Positions 1-6,749 of a stretch of DNA of 27,309 nt are shown in pieces. Both the position numbers and the translations under genes were made by a program. Under the pieces are notes generated by a model, which saw only the letters and a list, made by a program, of their open reading frames with translations, was not told where the DNA came from and ran no database searches. Origin of the DNA: Oscillospiraceae bacterium (lineage in GTDB: Bacteria > Bacillota > Clostridia > Oscillospirales > UBA929); contig JAISVO010000002.1 of assembly GCA_031271525.1 (NCBI GenBank), positions 1-27,309 on the forward strand, in the 5' to 3' direction. Position 1 is the first letter of the stretch, and each line of letters begins with the position of its first letter.

Positions 1-1462
1 GGAGGAAATCGCAAAAGTCGAGGGAAAAACCTTCGGCGGCGATCCGGCGTTCATGCTCTACGACACCTTTGGGTTCCCCGTTGACCTGACGCTGGAGATT
101 CTGGAGGAAGAGGGTTTCACCCTCGACCGGGAGCGCTTCGACGCCCTGATGACCGAGCAGCGGGAGCGCGCCCGCTCCGCCCGCGCGGAACTCGCCGGGT
201 CGGGCTGGAAGACGGCGGAGCTGGGGTTGAGCCGGGAGGCGACTAGCGAGTTTATCGGCTACGATACTCTTTCCGGTGACGCGACGGTACTTGCCGCACC
301 AGAGGGTGTGTTGGTGCTGGACCGCACCCCCTTCTACGCCGAAAGCGGGGGGCAGTGTGCCGATACGGGCGTTATCACAGGCCCGGGCGGTGTTTTCCAT
401 GTCGATGATGTGCGGAAGCTCCCCGACGGGAAGATTCTCCACCTCGGCGAAACCGAGGGCGATTTTGCCCCGGGGCAGACCGTCACGACGGCTGTGGATG
501 AAGACCGCCGGGCGGCCGTTATGCGGGCGCACAGCGCGACCCACCTCCTCCAAAAAACTCTCCGGGACCTTTTGGGCGGCCATGTGGAGCAGGCGGGGTC
601 TCAGGTCGAGCCGGACCGCTTCCGCTTCGACTACACCCATTTTAACGCAATGACCGCCGAGGAACTGGCGCGGATCACCCGCGAGGTCAACCGCCGTATT
701 CTCGCCGGCTACCCTGTAACGGTAGAGACGATGACGCCGGACGAAGCGAAAGCCAAGGGCGCGATGGCGCTTTTCAGCGAGAAGTACGGCGCGTCCGTCC
801 GGGTAGTGGCAATGGGGGACTACAGTATCGAACTGTGCGGCGGCACCCACTTGGACAACACCGCGAAAGCCGGGTCATTCCGCGTCTTGACCGACAGCTC
901 GATCGCCGCCGGTGTGCGTCGGATCGAAGCCGTCACCGGCTTGATCGCGCTGGAACTGGCCGAGCGGGACGAAGCCCGTCTGCATGAGGCGGCGGCGGCG
1001 TTGAAGACAAACCCCGCCGAGTTGACCGGCAAAATTACCGCGCTGGCTGCGGAACACAGACGTCTGCAAAAAGAGTTTTCCTCACTCCGGCAAAAGCAAG
1101 CGTTTGCCTTTATAGATTCCCTCCTCCGTGAAGCCCGTGAAGTGAACGGTTTTACACTCATCGCCGCGAGGAACCCCGACGCGGCGACCCTCCGCCAGAC
1201 GAGCGAACTGCTGCGGGACAAAAAAACCGGCGGAGTCAGCGTACTGTACAGTGAGGAGGACGGCAAGGCGACTTTCTGCGCCGCTTGCGGACCCGACGCC
1301 GTCAAGCGGGGCGTAAAAGCCGGGGAAGTCGTGAAGACCGTCTGCTCCCTCTGCGGAGGAAGCGGCGGCGGACGCCCCGACATTGCGATGGGCGGCGGCA
1401 CAAACACCGCAAAATTTCAAGAAGCAATCGAGCGGATTGCTGAGAGCCTAAAATCAAAGTAA
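1..1462 (+). CDS. alaS: alanine--tRNA ligase, 3' part (5' end outside window)
   Basis: AlaRS charges tRNA-Ala in the cytoplasm and deacylates mischarged tRNA. The reading frame is already open at base 2, so the gene enters from the left; 486 C-terminal residues are visible of a family usually near 870. The fragment begins just before the class II core motif LYDTFGFPVDLT. The editing domain follows, with its zinc-ligand signatures HSATH (fragment residues about 177-181) and CGGTH (about 279-283). A helical stretch and a C-Ala/DHHA1 domain come next, ending with the typical glycine-rich GGSGGGRPDIAMGGG. All editing-site residues that can be checked are intact. A strong ribosome site for the HIT gene overlaps the stop codon, and no terminator is visible between the two, so they are probably cotranscribed. 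Confidence 0.97.
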   Translation, partial: EEIAKVEGKTFGGDPAFMLYDTFGFPVDLTLEILEEEGFTLDRERFDALMTEQRERARSARAELAGSGWKTAELGLSREATSEFIGYDTLSGDATVLAAPEGVLVLDRTPFYAESGGQCADTGVITGPGGVFHVDDVRKLPDGKILHLGETEGDFAPGQTVTTAVDEDRRAAVMRAHSATHLLQKTLRDLLGGHVEQAGSQVEPDRFRFDYTHFNAMTAEELARITREVNRRILAGYPVTVETMTPDEAKAKGAMALFSEKYGASVRVVAMGDYSIELCGGTHLDNTAKAGSFRVLTDSSIAAGVRRIEAVTGLIALELAERDEARLHEAAAALKTNPAELTGKITALAAEHRRLQKEFSSLRQKQAFAFIDSLLREAREVNGFTLIAARNPDAATLRQTSELLRDKKTGGVSVLYSEEDGKATFCAACGPDAVKRGVKAGEVVKTVCSLCGGSGGGRPDIAMGGGTNTAKFQEAIERIAESLKSK

Positions 1463-1477
1463 GGAGGTTTTTTCGGT

Positions 1478-1807
1478 ATGGATGAATGCCTTTTCTGCAG
1501 GATCCAGAAAGAGGATAGTCCCAAGGTCTATGAGGACGAGCTGATTGTCGCCTTCAACGATATAGCGCCCAAAGCCCCGGTACACATCCTGATCATCCCA
1601 CGCGAGCACATCGTGAGCGCGGCGCGTATCACGCCCGAGCACGGCGCGCTGCTGGCGCACCTCTGGACAAAGATTCCCGTTATCGCGAAGGACGCTGGGT
1701 TGACCGACTTCCGGGTCGTCACCAACGCGGGCTCCGGAGCGGGCCAATCGGTGGATCATCTGCATTTCCACCTGATCGGCGGCGGCCCCCTCAACATTGT
1801 CCTGTAA
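1478..1807 (+). CDS. HIT family (histidine triad) nucleotide hydrolase
   Basis: A 109-residue HIT-domain protein of the HinT/PKCI type, a small cytoplasmic homodimer that hydrolyses nucleoside phosphoramidates and similar AMP esters. The N-terminus MDECLFCRI carries the usual CxxC pair. The C-terminal catalytic motif HLHFHLIGG places the triad histidines at residues 94, 96 and 98. The length is normal, although the tail after the triad (GGPLNIVL) is short and lacks the tryptophan-containing end common in HinT. An AAGGAGG site at 1461-1467 supports the ATG at 1478. It lies 15 bases after alaS, probably in the same transcript, and the next gene has its own promoter. The in vivo substrate cannot be read from sequence. 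Confidence 0.93.
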   Translation: MDECLFCRIQKEDSPKVYEDELIVAFNDIAPKAPVHILIIPREHIVSAARITPEHGALLAHLWTKIPVIAKDAGLTDFRVVTNAGSGAGQSVDHLHFHLIGGGPLNIVL

Positions 1808-1815
1808 AATACCCC

Positions 1816-1844
1816 TTGCGTTTTGAACGTGCTGCCAGTATAAT
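1816..1844 (+). promoter_or_regulatory. sigma-A-type promoter for yajC
   Basis: A -35 box TTGCGT (1816-1821) and a perfect -10 box TATAAT (1839-1844) are separated by exactly 17 bases. The predicted start, near 1851, leaves a 15-base leader that contains the GGAGGTG ribosome site (1854-1860) of yajC. It lies in the 58-base gap after the HIT gene, so it likely begins the yajC-TIGR04086-scfA-scfB transcript. Confidence 0.75.
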
Positions 1845-1865
1845 GGACAGACTGGAGGTGATACG

Positions 1866-2213
1866 ATGCAGATATTTTCCCTATTCCTGACGGCGACACC
1901 CGACGCCGCAGCCGATCCCAACGCCGCGGGCGGAATCGGCTCGATGCTGATGACCCTGCTTTTGCCCGTTGTTTTGATTGTCGTCTTCTACTTCATGCTG
2001 ATCCGTCCCGAGAGCAAGCGGAAGAAAGCTGCCGCCAAGATGCGCGACGAGCTGATTGTCGGCGATGAGATCACAACCATCGGCGGGATTGTCGGTAAGG
2101 TCGTCCAAATCAAAGACGACACCATCACGTTGGAGACGGGCGCGGAGAAATCCCGCGTGAAGCTGATGCGCTGGGCGATTTCCTCGAAGGGCGAACAAGT
2201 CAGCGACAAGTAG
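1866..2213 (+). CDS. yajC: preprotein translocase subunit YajC
   Basis: YajC is a small single-pass membrane protein that associates with SecDF-YidC at the Sec translocon. The 115 residues fit the family. A low-complexity N-terminus is followed by one hydrophobic segment at about residues 27-46 and the hallmark FYFMLIRPESKRKK. A soluble C-terminal domain contains the conserved pattern GDEITTIGGIVGKV. GGAGGTG at 1854-1860 sets the ATG at 1866. In many Clostridia yajC precedes secD and secF or the SCIFF genes; here the SCIFF cassette follows and no secDF is seen in the window. A near-perfect promoter lies just upstream. Confidence 0.95.
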   Translation: MQIFSLFLTATPDAAADPNAAGGIGSMLMTLLLPVVLIVVFYFMLIRPESKRKKAAAKMRDELIVGDEITTIGGIVGKVVQIKDDTITLETGAEKSRVKLMRWAISSKGEQVSDK

Positions 2214-2231
2214 TCTACCGGCCTGTACACC

Positions 2232-2253
2232 GGCATAGACTTGTGGCATAGAC
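2232..2253 (+). repeat. 9-bp direct repeat between yajC and TIGR04086 gene
   Basis: GGCATAGAC occurs at 2232-2240 and again at 2245-2253, so the copies start 13 bases apart, just upstream of the AGGAGG site of the next gene. It could be a small regulatory site or chance; no further copies were noticed nearby. Confidence 0.4.
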
Positions 2254-2278
2254 ATCCTAAATTATAGGAGGGTTTCTG

Positions 2279-2689
2279 ATGCCGCAGAAGGACGAAGCCA
2301 AGGGCTTATTCCGCGTAGTTTTGAAGTACACGGCGCTCTCGCTCCTGTTAACCTTAGTGATTCTGGCAATCGCCGCGATCCTTGTGTCGGGGGGGATCCT
2401 CCCGATCGGCCAATCGGTTGCGGCCGTATTGCTGGCAGTTGCCGCCGGTGCGTTTACCGGCGGCATGTTCGCGGCGAGGCGGGCCGGCACCCACAAACTC
2501 CCGGCGTCGATGATGACGGGGTTCTCCGTCTTCCTCATACTGCTGATCGCGGGCTTCCTCTTTTCCTTTCCGCCCGCCCGCCACACCGTCTTGGTCCTGC
2601 TGTCGGCGGTGGTTTCGGCGCTTGCGGGAGGTATCTACGCAAGGCGTCCCCACCGAAAACAACCTACGAAAAGGAGTTTTTTCAAGTGA
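2279..2689 (+). CDS. TIGR04086 family membrane protein
   Basis: A 136-residue integral membrane protein with about four hydrophobic helices (roughly residues 16-40, 45-65, 80-98 and 103-122) and a basic C-terminal tail rich in Arg and Lys. Length, topology and position directly before a SCIFF peptide match the uncharacterised TIGR04086 family, which is known for occurring beside SCIFF systems in Clostridia. An AGGAGG site (about 2267-2272) supports the ATG at 2279. Its stop codon (2687-2689) overlaps the GTG start of scfA by two bases, so translation of the two is likely coupled. Its role is unknown; involvement in export of or immunity to the matured peptide is only a guess from context. Confidence 0.85.
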   Translation: MPQKDEAKGLFRVVLKYTALSLLLTLVILAIAAILVSGGILPIGQSVAAVLLAVAAGAFTGGMFAARRAGTHKLPASMMTGFSVFLILLIAGFLFSFPPARHTVLVLLSAVVSALAGGIYARRPHRKQPTKRSFFK

Positions 2690-2859
2690 AGCACATTAAA
2701 ATCCTCAATCATGCTACCCATAAAACCGCCGGGCGAGGCTGCGGCGAGTGCCAAACTTCCTGCCAATCGGCGTGCAAAACTTCCTGCACCGTTGCGAATC
2801 AAAAGTGTGAAAAGCCCAGCAGTTCCGTCTTGGCTTCGATCAAGCGCAAAACCGTATAA
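2686..2859 (+). CDS. scfA: SCIFF (six-cysteine) ranthipeptide precursor ScfA
   Basis: A 57-residue RiPP precursor starting at GTG 2686, with AAGGAG at 2671-2676 nine bases upstream. It opens MKHIKILNHATHKTAGRG and carries the SCIFF core CGECQTSCQSACKTSC, with cysteines at 19, 22, 26, 30, 34 and 41. SCIFF peptides (six cysteines in forty-five residues) are nearly universal in Clostridia and receive a radical-SAM-installed thioether crosslink; the partner gene follows immediately. The oddity is the C-terminus. The canonical peptide ends just after the sixth cysteine, but here 15-16 further residues (EKPSSSVLASIKRKTV) follow. The stop TAA overlaps the scfB start by one base (TAATG). Biological function of SCIFF remains poorly defined, with quorum-type signalling proposed. 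Confidence 0.95.
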   Translation: MKHIKILNHATHKTAGRGCGECQTSCQSACKTSCTVANQKCEKPSSSVLASIKRKTV

Positions 2860-4169
2860 TGGTCCACGCCTACGCCCTGTTGGGGCGTTATATCGCCCTC
2901 GATGTTCACAGCGGCGCGGTACACGAGTTGGACTGTGCCGCTTTTGATGTCCTTCGCGCCGACCCGAACCTAGACTGTGACCTGCCTTTGACAGGCGAGC
3001 AGCGGGAGGCGCGGGAGGAACTCCTTGCGCTGAAAGACGCCGGACTGCTGTTCAGCGAACCCGAGCCGGCTCAGCAAAACGTCTCGGGGCTGCCGTTGAA
3101 GGCGCTCTGTCTGCATGTGTCGCACGACTGTAATCTGCGTTGCGGGTACTGCTTCGCGAAAACGGGGGATTTCGGCACGGGGTCCCGGAGTACGATGACG
3201 CCCGAGGTCGCCGAGAAGGCGATCGACTACCTCTTGGCCCGGTGCGAGGGACGGAAAAACCTCGAAATTGACTTTTTTGGCGGCGAGCCGCTGATGGCTC
3301 TGGATACCGTCAAGCATACCGTCGAATACGCCCGCGGCGCAGCGCCGGAAAAGAATTTCCGGTTCACCCTGACGACCAATGGGGTCTTGCTCGATCAAGA
3401 AGTAACAGAATACCTGAACCGGGAGATGAACAACGTCGTCCTCTCTCTGGACGGGCGGCGGAGCGTCAACGACGCCGTGCGGAAGACGGTTGGCGGCGGG
3501 GGTTCATACGATGAAATTCTGGAAAACTACAGGCATGTTCTCGCGACCCGGACGGGGGACTACTATGTCCGGGGGACCTACACCCAAAAGAACAAGGATT
3601 TTTTGGAGGACATCCGGCATCTCGCGTCGCTGGGTTTCCGCAACATCTCTCTCGAACCGGCTGTGCTCCCATCTGGTCATCCCCTCGCGCTGACCGAGGA
3701 CGACCTCCCTTCCCTCTGTGATCAATATGAAAGGCTGTGTGAGGAAATGGCGGCGGGGGATTGCGGGTATAGCTTCTTCCACTTCAACGTCGATTTGAAG
3801 CAGGGTCCTTGTGTCTACAAACGCCTTCGCGGCTGCGGCGCCGGGATCGAATACGCGGCGGTCACCCCGGAGGGCGCGGTCTATCCCTGTCATCAGTTTG
3901 TCGGCAACAATGACTTTTTGTTGGGGGACGTTTTGAGAGGCTCTTTTGACAAAAGTGTCTCGGAGAAATTCTATCCCGGCGGCGACGGAAGGGAGGACTG
4001 CCAAGCCTGTTGGGCGCGGTATTACTGCGGCGGGGGCTGCGCGGCGTCCAACAACACCGTCAACGGCGATATCAACATAAGCGACCGGTTGGGCTGCGCT
4101 CTGGAGAAGAAAAGGCTGGAATGTGCAATATATCTAAAAACCCTCTCACCCGAGGCGGAAACCCTTTAG
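2859..4169 (+). CDS. scfB: SCIFF maturase, radical SAM/SPASM thioether-forming enzyme ScfB
   Basis: This 436-residue enzyme installs a Cys-to-Thr-type thioether bond in ScfA using SAM and iron-sulfur clusters in the cytosol. The N-terminal ~70 residues (MVHAYALLGRYIALDVHSGAVH) resemble the peptide-recognition region typical of SCIFF maturases. The radical SAM motif CNLRCGYC supplies C91, C95 and C98, followed by FFGGEPL. The C-terminal SPASM region is cysteine rich: GPC, RGCGAG, YPC, then DCQACWARYYCGGGC and LGC, enough to hold two auxiliary [4Fe-4S] clusters. The ATG at 2859 overlaps the scfA stop (TAATG) and has no visible Shine-Dalgarno site, so it probably depends on ribosomes terminating on scfA. 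A terminator follows directly; secD and secF, often next in related genomes, are not here. Confidence 0.96.
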   Translation: MVHAYALLGRYIALDVHSGAVHELDCAAFDVLRADPNLDCDLPLTGEQREAREELLALKDAGLLFSEPEPAQQNVSGLPLKALCLHVSHDCNLRCGYCFAKTGDFGTGSRSTMTPEVAEKAIDYLLARCEGRKNLEIDFFGGEPLMALDTVKHTVEYARGAAPEKNFRFTLTTNGVLLDQEVTEYLNREMNNVVLSLDGRRSVNDAVRKTVGGGGSYDEILENYRHVLATRTGDYYVRGTYTQKNKDFLEDIRHLASLGFRNISLEPAVLPSGHPLALTEDDLPSLCDQYERLCEEMAAGDCGYSFFHFNVDLKQGPCVYKRLRGCGAGIEYAAVTPEGAVYPCHQFVGNNDFLLGDVLRGSFDKSVSEKFYPGGDGREDCQACWARYYCGGGCAASNNTVNGDINISDRLGCALEKKRLECAIYLKTLSPEAETL

Positions 4170-4184
4170 ATTAGGAGATATATG

Positions 4185-4212
4185 ACAACCGGGGAAATCC
4201 TCGGTTGTTTTA
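4185..4212 (+). terminator. Rho-independent terminator after scfB
   Basis: A 10-bp stem (4185-4194 with 4199-4208, one G-T pair) closes a four-base AAAT loop and runs into TTTT. It sits 15 bases after the scfB stop and ends the yajC-scfB transcript. Confidence 0.85.
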
Positions 4213-4358
4213 CCGTCCTTATGGCGGCGAAACCCGCGACCCCCCATATCTAGTCGGCGGAGGAGGGGGGAGGACCGTCAGTTTCCACGGTTGACATAAC
4301 ACCGTTTACATAATATTTGGGCATAACGACGGAAATCAACCGTCCCGGCATTTGGTTC
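4213..4358. other. non-coding gap between scfB terminator and proC promoter
   Basis: No gene is supported here. The stretch holds a purine-rich run (about 4256-4273) and an 8-bp inverted repeat, ACGGTTGA at 4287-4294 and TCAACCGT at 4336-4343, separated by 41 AT-rich bases. A TTGACA at 4291-4296 has a TAATAT only 14 bases downstream, too close for a normal promoter. The inverted repeat lies just upstream of the proC promoter and could be an operator, but nothing proves it. Confidence 0.5.
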
Positions 4359-4387
4359 TTGATTATTCTGTTGCTTTCCCTTACAAT
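4359..4387 (+). promoter_or_regulatory. sigma-A-type promoter for proC
   Basis: TTGATT (4359-4364) and TACAAT (4382-4387) are separated by 17 bases. The predicted start near 4394 gives a leader of about 33 bases that carries GGAGG at 4416-4420, six bases before the proC ATG. It follows the scfB terminator, so proC opens a new transcript. Confidence 0.7.
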
Positions 4388-4426
4388 ATAAGGGCAGAGA
4401 GTCGGATAGGATGACGGAGGGACAGT

Positions 4427-5221
4427 ATGGTCTTAGGTTCGATCGGTGCGGGGCACATGGGCGGCGCGATACTGCGCGCCGTGCTGGACGCTAAGCTGTT
4501 TCCCCCCGGTTCGGTACATATCTCCTCACCCGTCAAGAGCGAGCTGGCTCCCTTCGCGGAGCGCGGCTGTGTCACATCCGGCAGCAATGCCGAGACAGTC
4601 AGGGCGTCAGACATCCTCCTGTTGGCGACCCGCCCGGCGCAGGTCCCGGAAGTGCTTTCCGAAATCGCGCCGCTAACCCGTCAAAAATGCGTGCTCTCGA
4701 TTGCGGCGGGGGTCACCGTGCGGTCGTTAAAAGAAAAACTGCCGGATGACGCCTACGTTCTCCGGGTTATGCCGAACCTCCCGCTGGCGGTCGGAGCGGG
4801 CGTTGCCGCGCTGGCAACGCCGGTCGGTGTACCGGAGGAGTTCGTTGCAGCCGCGAAGAAAATTTTCTCCTGCGGCGGCATCGTCGAGATGCTGGACGAA
4901 GAGCTCATCAACGCCTCCACTTCGCTCGGCGGCAGCGCCGTGGCGTATTTCTTCCGGATGGCGTCCGTCATGGTAGCTTGGGCGGAGCGGAACGGCATCC
5001 CGTCCGACGCGGCGCTCCGGATCGTCTCGCAGACGATGCTGGGCGCGTCTCGGATGCTGACCGAAAGCGGAAAGACGCCGGAGGAACTTGCCGCCGGTGT
5101 TGCCGTCCCGGGCGGTACCACCGAAGCGGCGTTCCGGGCGTTCGATGCCGCCGGTTTCGACCAAGCCTTGGTCTGCGGGTTGGACGCCTGCCGGGAGCGT
5201 GGTTTTACGTTAAGTCGGTAA
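4427..5221 (+). CDS. proC: pyrroline-5-carboxylate reductase
   Basis: ProC reduces 1-pyrroline-5-carboxylate to proline with NAD(P)H, the last step of proline synthesis, in the cytosol. The 264 residues match the family length. The Rossmann motif GAGHMG is at residues 7-12, and NLPLAVGAGVAAL lies in the middle. The C-terminal dimerisation domain holds the signature VAVPGGTTEAAFRAF, close to the family consensus SPGGTT. The ATG at 4427 is backed by GGAGG at 4416-4420. It has its own promoter and is followed 45 bases later by a SpoIIM-like gene with no terminator between, so read-through is likely. Confidence 0.96.
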   Translation: MVLGSIGAGHMGGAILRAVLDAKLFPPGSVHISSPVKSELAPFAERGCVTSGSNAETVRASDILLLATRPAQVPEVLSEIAPLTRQKCVLSIAAGVTVRSLKEKLPDDAYVLRVMPNLPLAVGAGVAALATPVGVPEEFVAAAKKIFSCGGIVEMLDEELINASTSLGGSAVAYFFRMASVMVAWAERNGIPSDAALRIVSQTMLGASRMLTESGKTPEELAAGVAVPGGTTEAAFRAFDAAGFDQALVCGLDACRERGFTLSR

Positions 5222-5231
5222 TACGGTTTGT

Positions 5232-5260
5232 CCCTTCCACATAGATTTACTGGTGGAGGG
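5232..5260 (+). promoter_or_regulatory. hairpin that pairs with the spoIIM-like ribosome site
   Basis: CCCT-T-CCAC (5232-5240) can pair with GTGGAGGG (5253-5260), an 8-bp stem with one bulged T and a 12-base loop. The 3' arm contains the GGAGGG ribosome site (5255-5260) of the following gene, so the fold would hide it. Function is inferred only. Confidence 0.45.
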
Positions 5261-5266
5261 ATCAAC

Positions 5267-5836
5267 ATGGAACAAAAAATCGTTTCCGCACAGTCTGTCG
5301 CCTTGGGCATTTTGGCTCTTGCCTTTTTGGGAGGGATTGTCGCGGGGTCCCTTGTCCAAGGGGTTGAGGGGAGCGCCGATTACCTGACCGCAGCCGAGTT
5401 TGGGAGCCAGCCTCCGGTTCTGCGCGTACTGGCCGACACCGTCCTCTATCCGGTCGTTTGTTTCCTTCTGGGGCTGACCGTCCCGGGAGTTCTCTTGATC
5501 CCGATGGTTGTGGGGTTTCGGGGTTTTCTGGTATCCTACACCGTTGCGTCGTGTGTAAGCGCGTTCGGTTCGCTGGACGGGATTCTTCTTTCTCTTTCCC
5601 TCCTCGCGCCGCCCCTTCTCCTCTGTCTGCCCTGTCTGTTCTGTCTCGGCGCGGGCAGTCTCCTCAACAGCCGGTCCCTCTTTATCGCGGCGGTCCGCAG
5701 AACCAAAGCCTCGGCGCTCGAAAGGCATGCGCTCCCCCGGTTTGCGGTTGCCCTTCTGGTGACATCCGGGGCGGCGGCGGCGGAATGGCTCCTCTGTCCG
5801 GTTCTCGCGGCTCTGGCTGCGGCGCGTATACACTGA
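5267..5836 (+). CDS. spoIIM: SpoIIM-like (stage II sporulation protein M, DUF95 family) membrane protein
   Basis: A 189-residue integral membrane protein with about five hydrophobic segments. The central block (LLGLTVPGVLLIPMVVGFRGFLVSYT, abbreviated here as LGLTVPGVLL to RGFLVS) and the later LLAPPLLLCLPCLF resemble SpoIIM, part of the DMP peptidoglycan-hydrolase complex that drives engulfment in sporulation. The neighbouring XerD-like gene supports this, because spoIIM lies near xerD in Bacillus. The start is ATG 5267, chosen because GGAGGG (5255-5260) lies six bases upstream; a longer frame from 5228 has no ribosome site. The ribosome site lies in a possible hairpin. The match is by overall pattern rather than by catalytic residues, so a different DUF95 member is possible. 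Confidence 0.68.
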   Translation: MEQKIVSAQSVALGILALAFLGGIVAGSLVQGVEGSADYLTAAEFGSQPPVLRVLADTVLYPVVCFLLGLTVPGVLLIPMVVGFRGFLVSYTVASCVSAFGSLDGILLSLSLLAPPLLLCLPCLFCLGAGSLLNSRSLFIAAVRRTKASALERHALPRFAVALLVTSGAAAAEWLLCPVLAALAAARIH

Positions 5837-5861
5837 CTCTTTTTTAAGGTGGGACCCGTTT

Positions 5862-6728
5862 ATGTTTGAGGTCATGCAGGAGTACCAAACGCATCTGGAA
5901 CAGAATGTGTCGAAGAACACGCAAATTTCCTATCTGCGGGATTTGCGTCAGTTTTCCCAGTTCTGTTCCCCCGAGACGGCCGTGAAGGCGGACATCGAAG
6001 CCTATGTCCGTTTCCTGAACGAACGGGGAAAGTCCTCCTCGACAGTGGTACGCAGCATGGCGTCGCTGAAGAATTTTTACGGGTTCATGTGCGAGAGGGG
6101 ATACCTCGCCGATAATCCGGTGCGGGGCGTGACCTCGGTCCGCAGTGAGCGCAAGACGCCACAGATCCTCACCGGTGCGGAGATTGACCGGTTGCTGCTC
6201 GCGCCGAAACTGACCGATCCGAAGGGGATCCGAGATAAGGCGATGCTGGAGGTTCTGTACGCCACAGGACTTCGGGTGAGCGAGCTGATCGCGCTGGACG
6301 TAACCGACATCAATCTGTCCGGGCGGTTCATTCGCTGCAACACGGCCCTCCATGAAAGGATCATCCCGATCTATCAGGCGGCCGCGCAAGCGCTTTCAAG
6401 CTACATAAACAAAGCGCGAACTCAACTGGTCGGTCCCTCGGAGGAGAAAGCGCTTTTTGTCAATGTCAGCGGCGAGCGTATGAGCAGGCAGGGTTTTTGG
6501 AAGATTATCAAGTATTATCAGGCGAAGGCGCAGATCGAGAAGGAGGCGACCCCCCATACCCTCCGGCACTCCTTCGCGATGCATCTTTTGGAGAACGGCG
6601 CCGACCTGCGGTCTCTCCAAGAGATGCTGGGGCACGCCGACATTTCCTCCACCCAGATGTACGCCAACATGATCAAGAACAAGCTCGCGGATGTCTATCA
6701 GCGCTCGCATCCCCGGGCGAAACAATAA
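5862..6728 (+). CDS. xerD: XerD-like tyrosine recombinase
   Basis: A 288-residue phage-integrase-family recombinase of XerC/XerD size. The N-terminal SAM-like DNA-binding domain spans about 1-90 (YLRDLRQF, NFYGFM) and the catalytic domain about 100-285. Visible catalytic residues are R138 in ATGLRVSEL, H232 and R235 in HTLRHSF, H258 in LGHADIS and nucleophile Y267 in QMYANM. The beta-hairpin lysine, normally within a GKGNKER-like segment, is not seen: the equivalent stretch reads CNTALHER (159-166), placing T161 at the expected position. It may therefore be a chromosome-dimer resolvase with altered chemistry or a paralogue with another role. AAGGTGGG at about 5846-5853 precedes the ATG. It sits next to the spoIIM-like gene, as xerD does in Bacillus. 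Confidence 0.88.
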   Translation: MFEVMQEYQTHLEQNVSKNTQISYLRDLRQFSQFCSPETAVKADIEAYVRFLNERGKSSSTVVRSMASLKNFYGFMCERGYLADNPVRGVTSVRSERKTPQILTGAEIDRLLLAPKLTDPKGIRDKAMLEVLYATGLRVSELIALDVTDINLSGRFIRCNTALHERIIPIYQAAAQALSSYINKARTQLVGPSEEKALFVNVSGERMSRQGFWKIIKYYQAKAQIEKEATPHTLRHSFAMHLLENGADLRSLQEMLGHADISSTQMYANMIKNKLADVYQRSHPRAKQ

Positions 6729-6749
6729 ACACACAGAGGAGAACAAGGT

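Noticed and set aside
2855..2860. TATAAT at the scfA/scfB junction as a promoter
   Set aside because: It overlaps the scfB start codon, so any transcript would begin inside scfB; no good -35 box at normal spacing.
4182..4253. 23-codon frame MTTGEILGCFTVLM... right after scfB with AGGAGA upstream
   Set aside because: It runs through the terminator stem, is unlike any known peptide, and its ribosome site is only a few bases from the ATG.
4291..4316. TTGACA with TAATAT as a second proC promoter
   Set aside because: The spacer is only 14 bases; the TTGATT-17-TACAAT pair downstream is much better placed.
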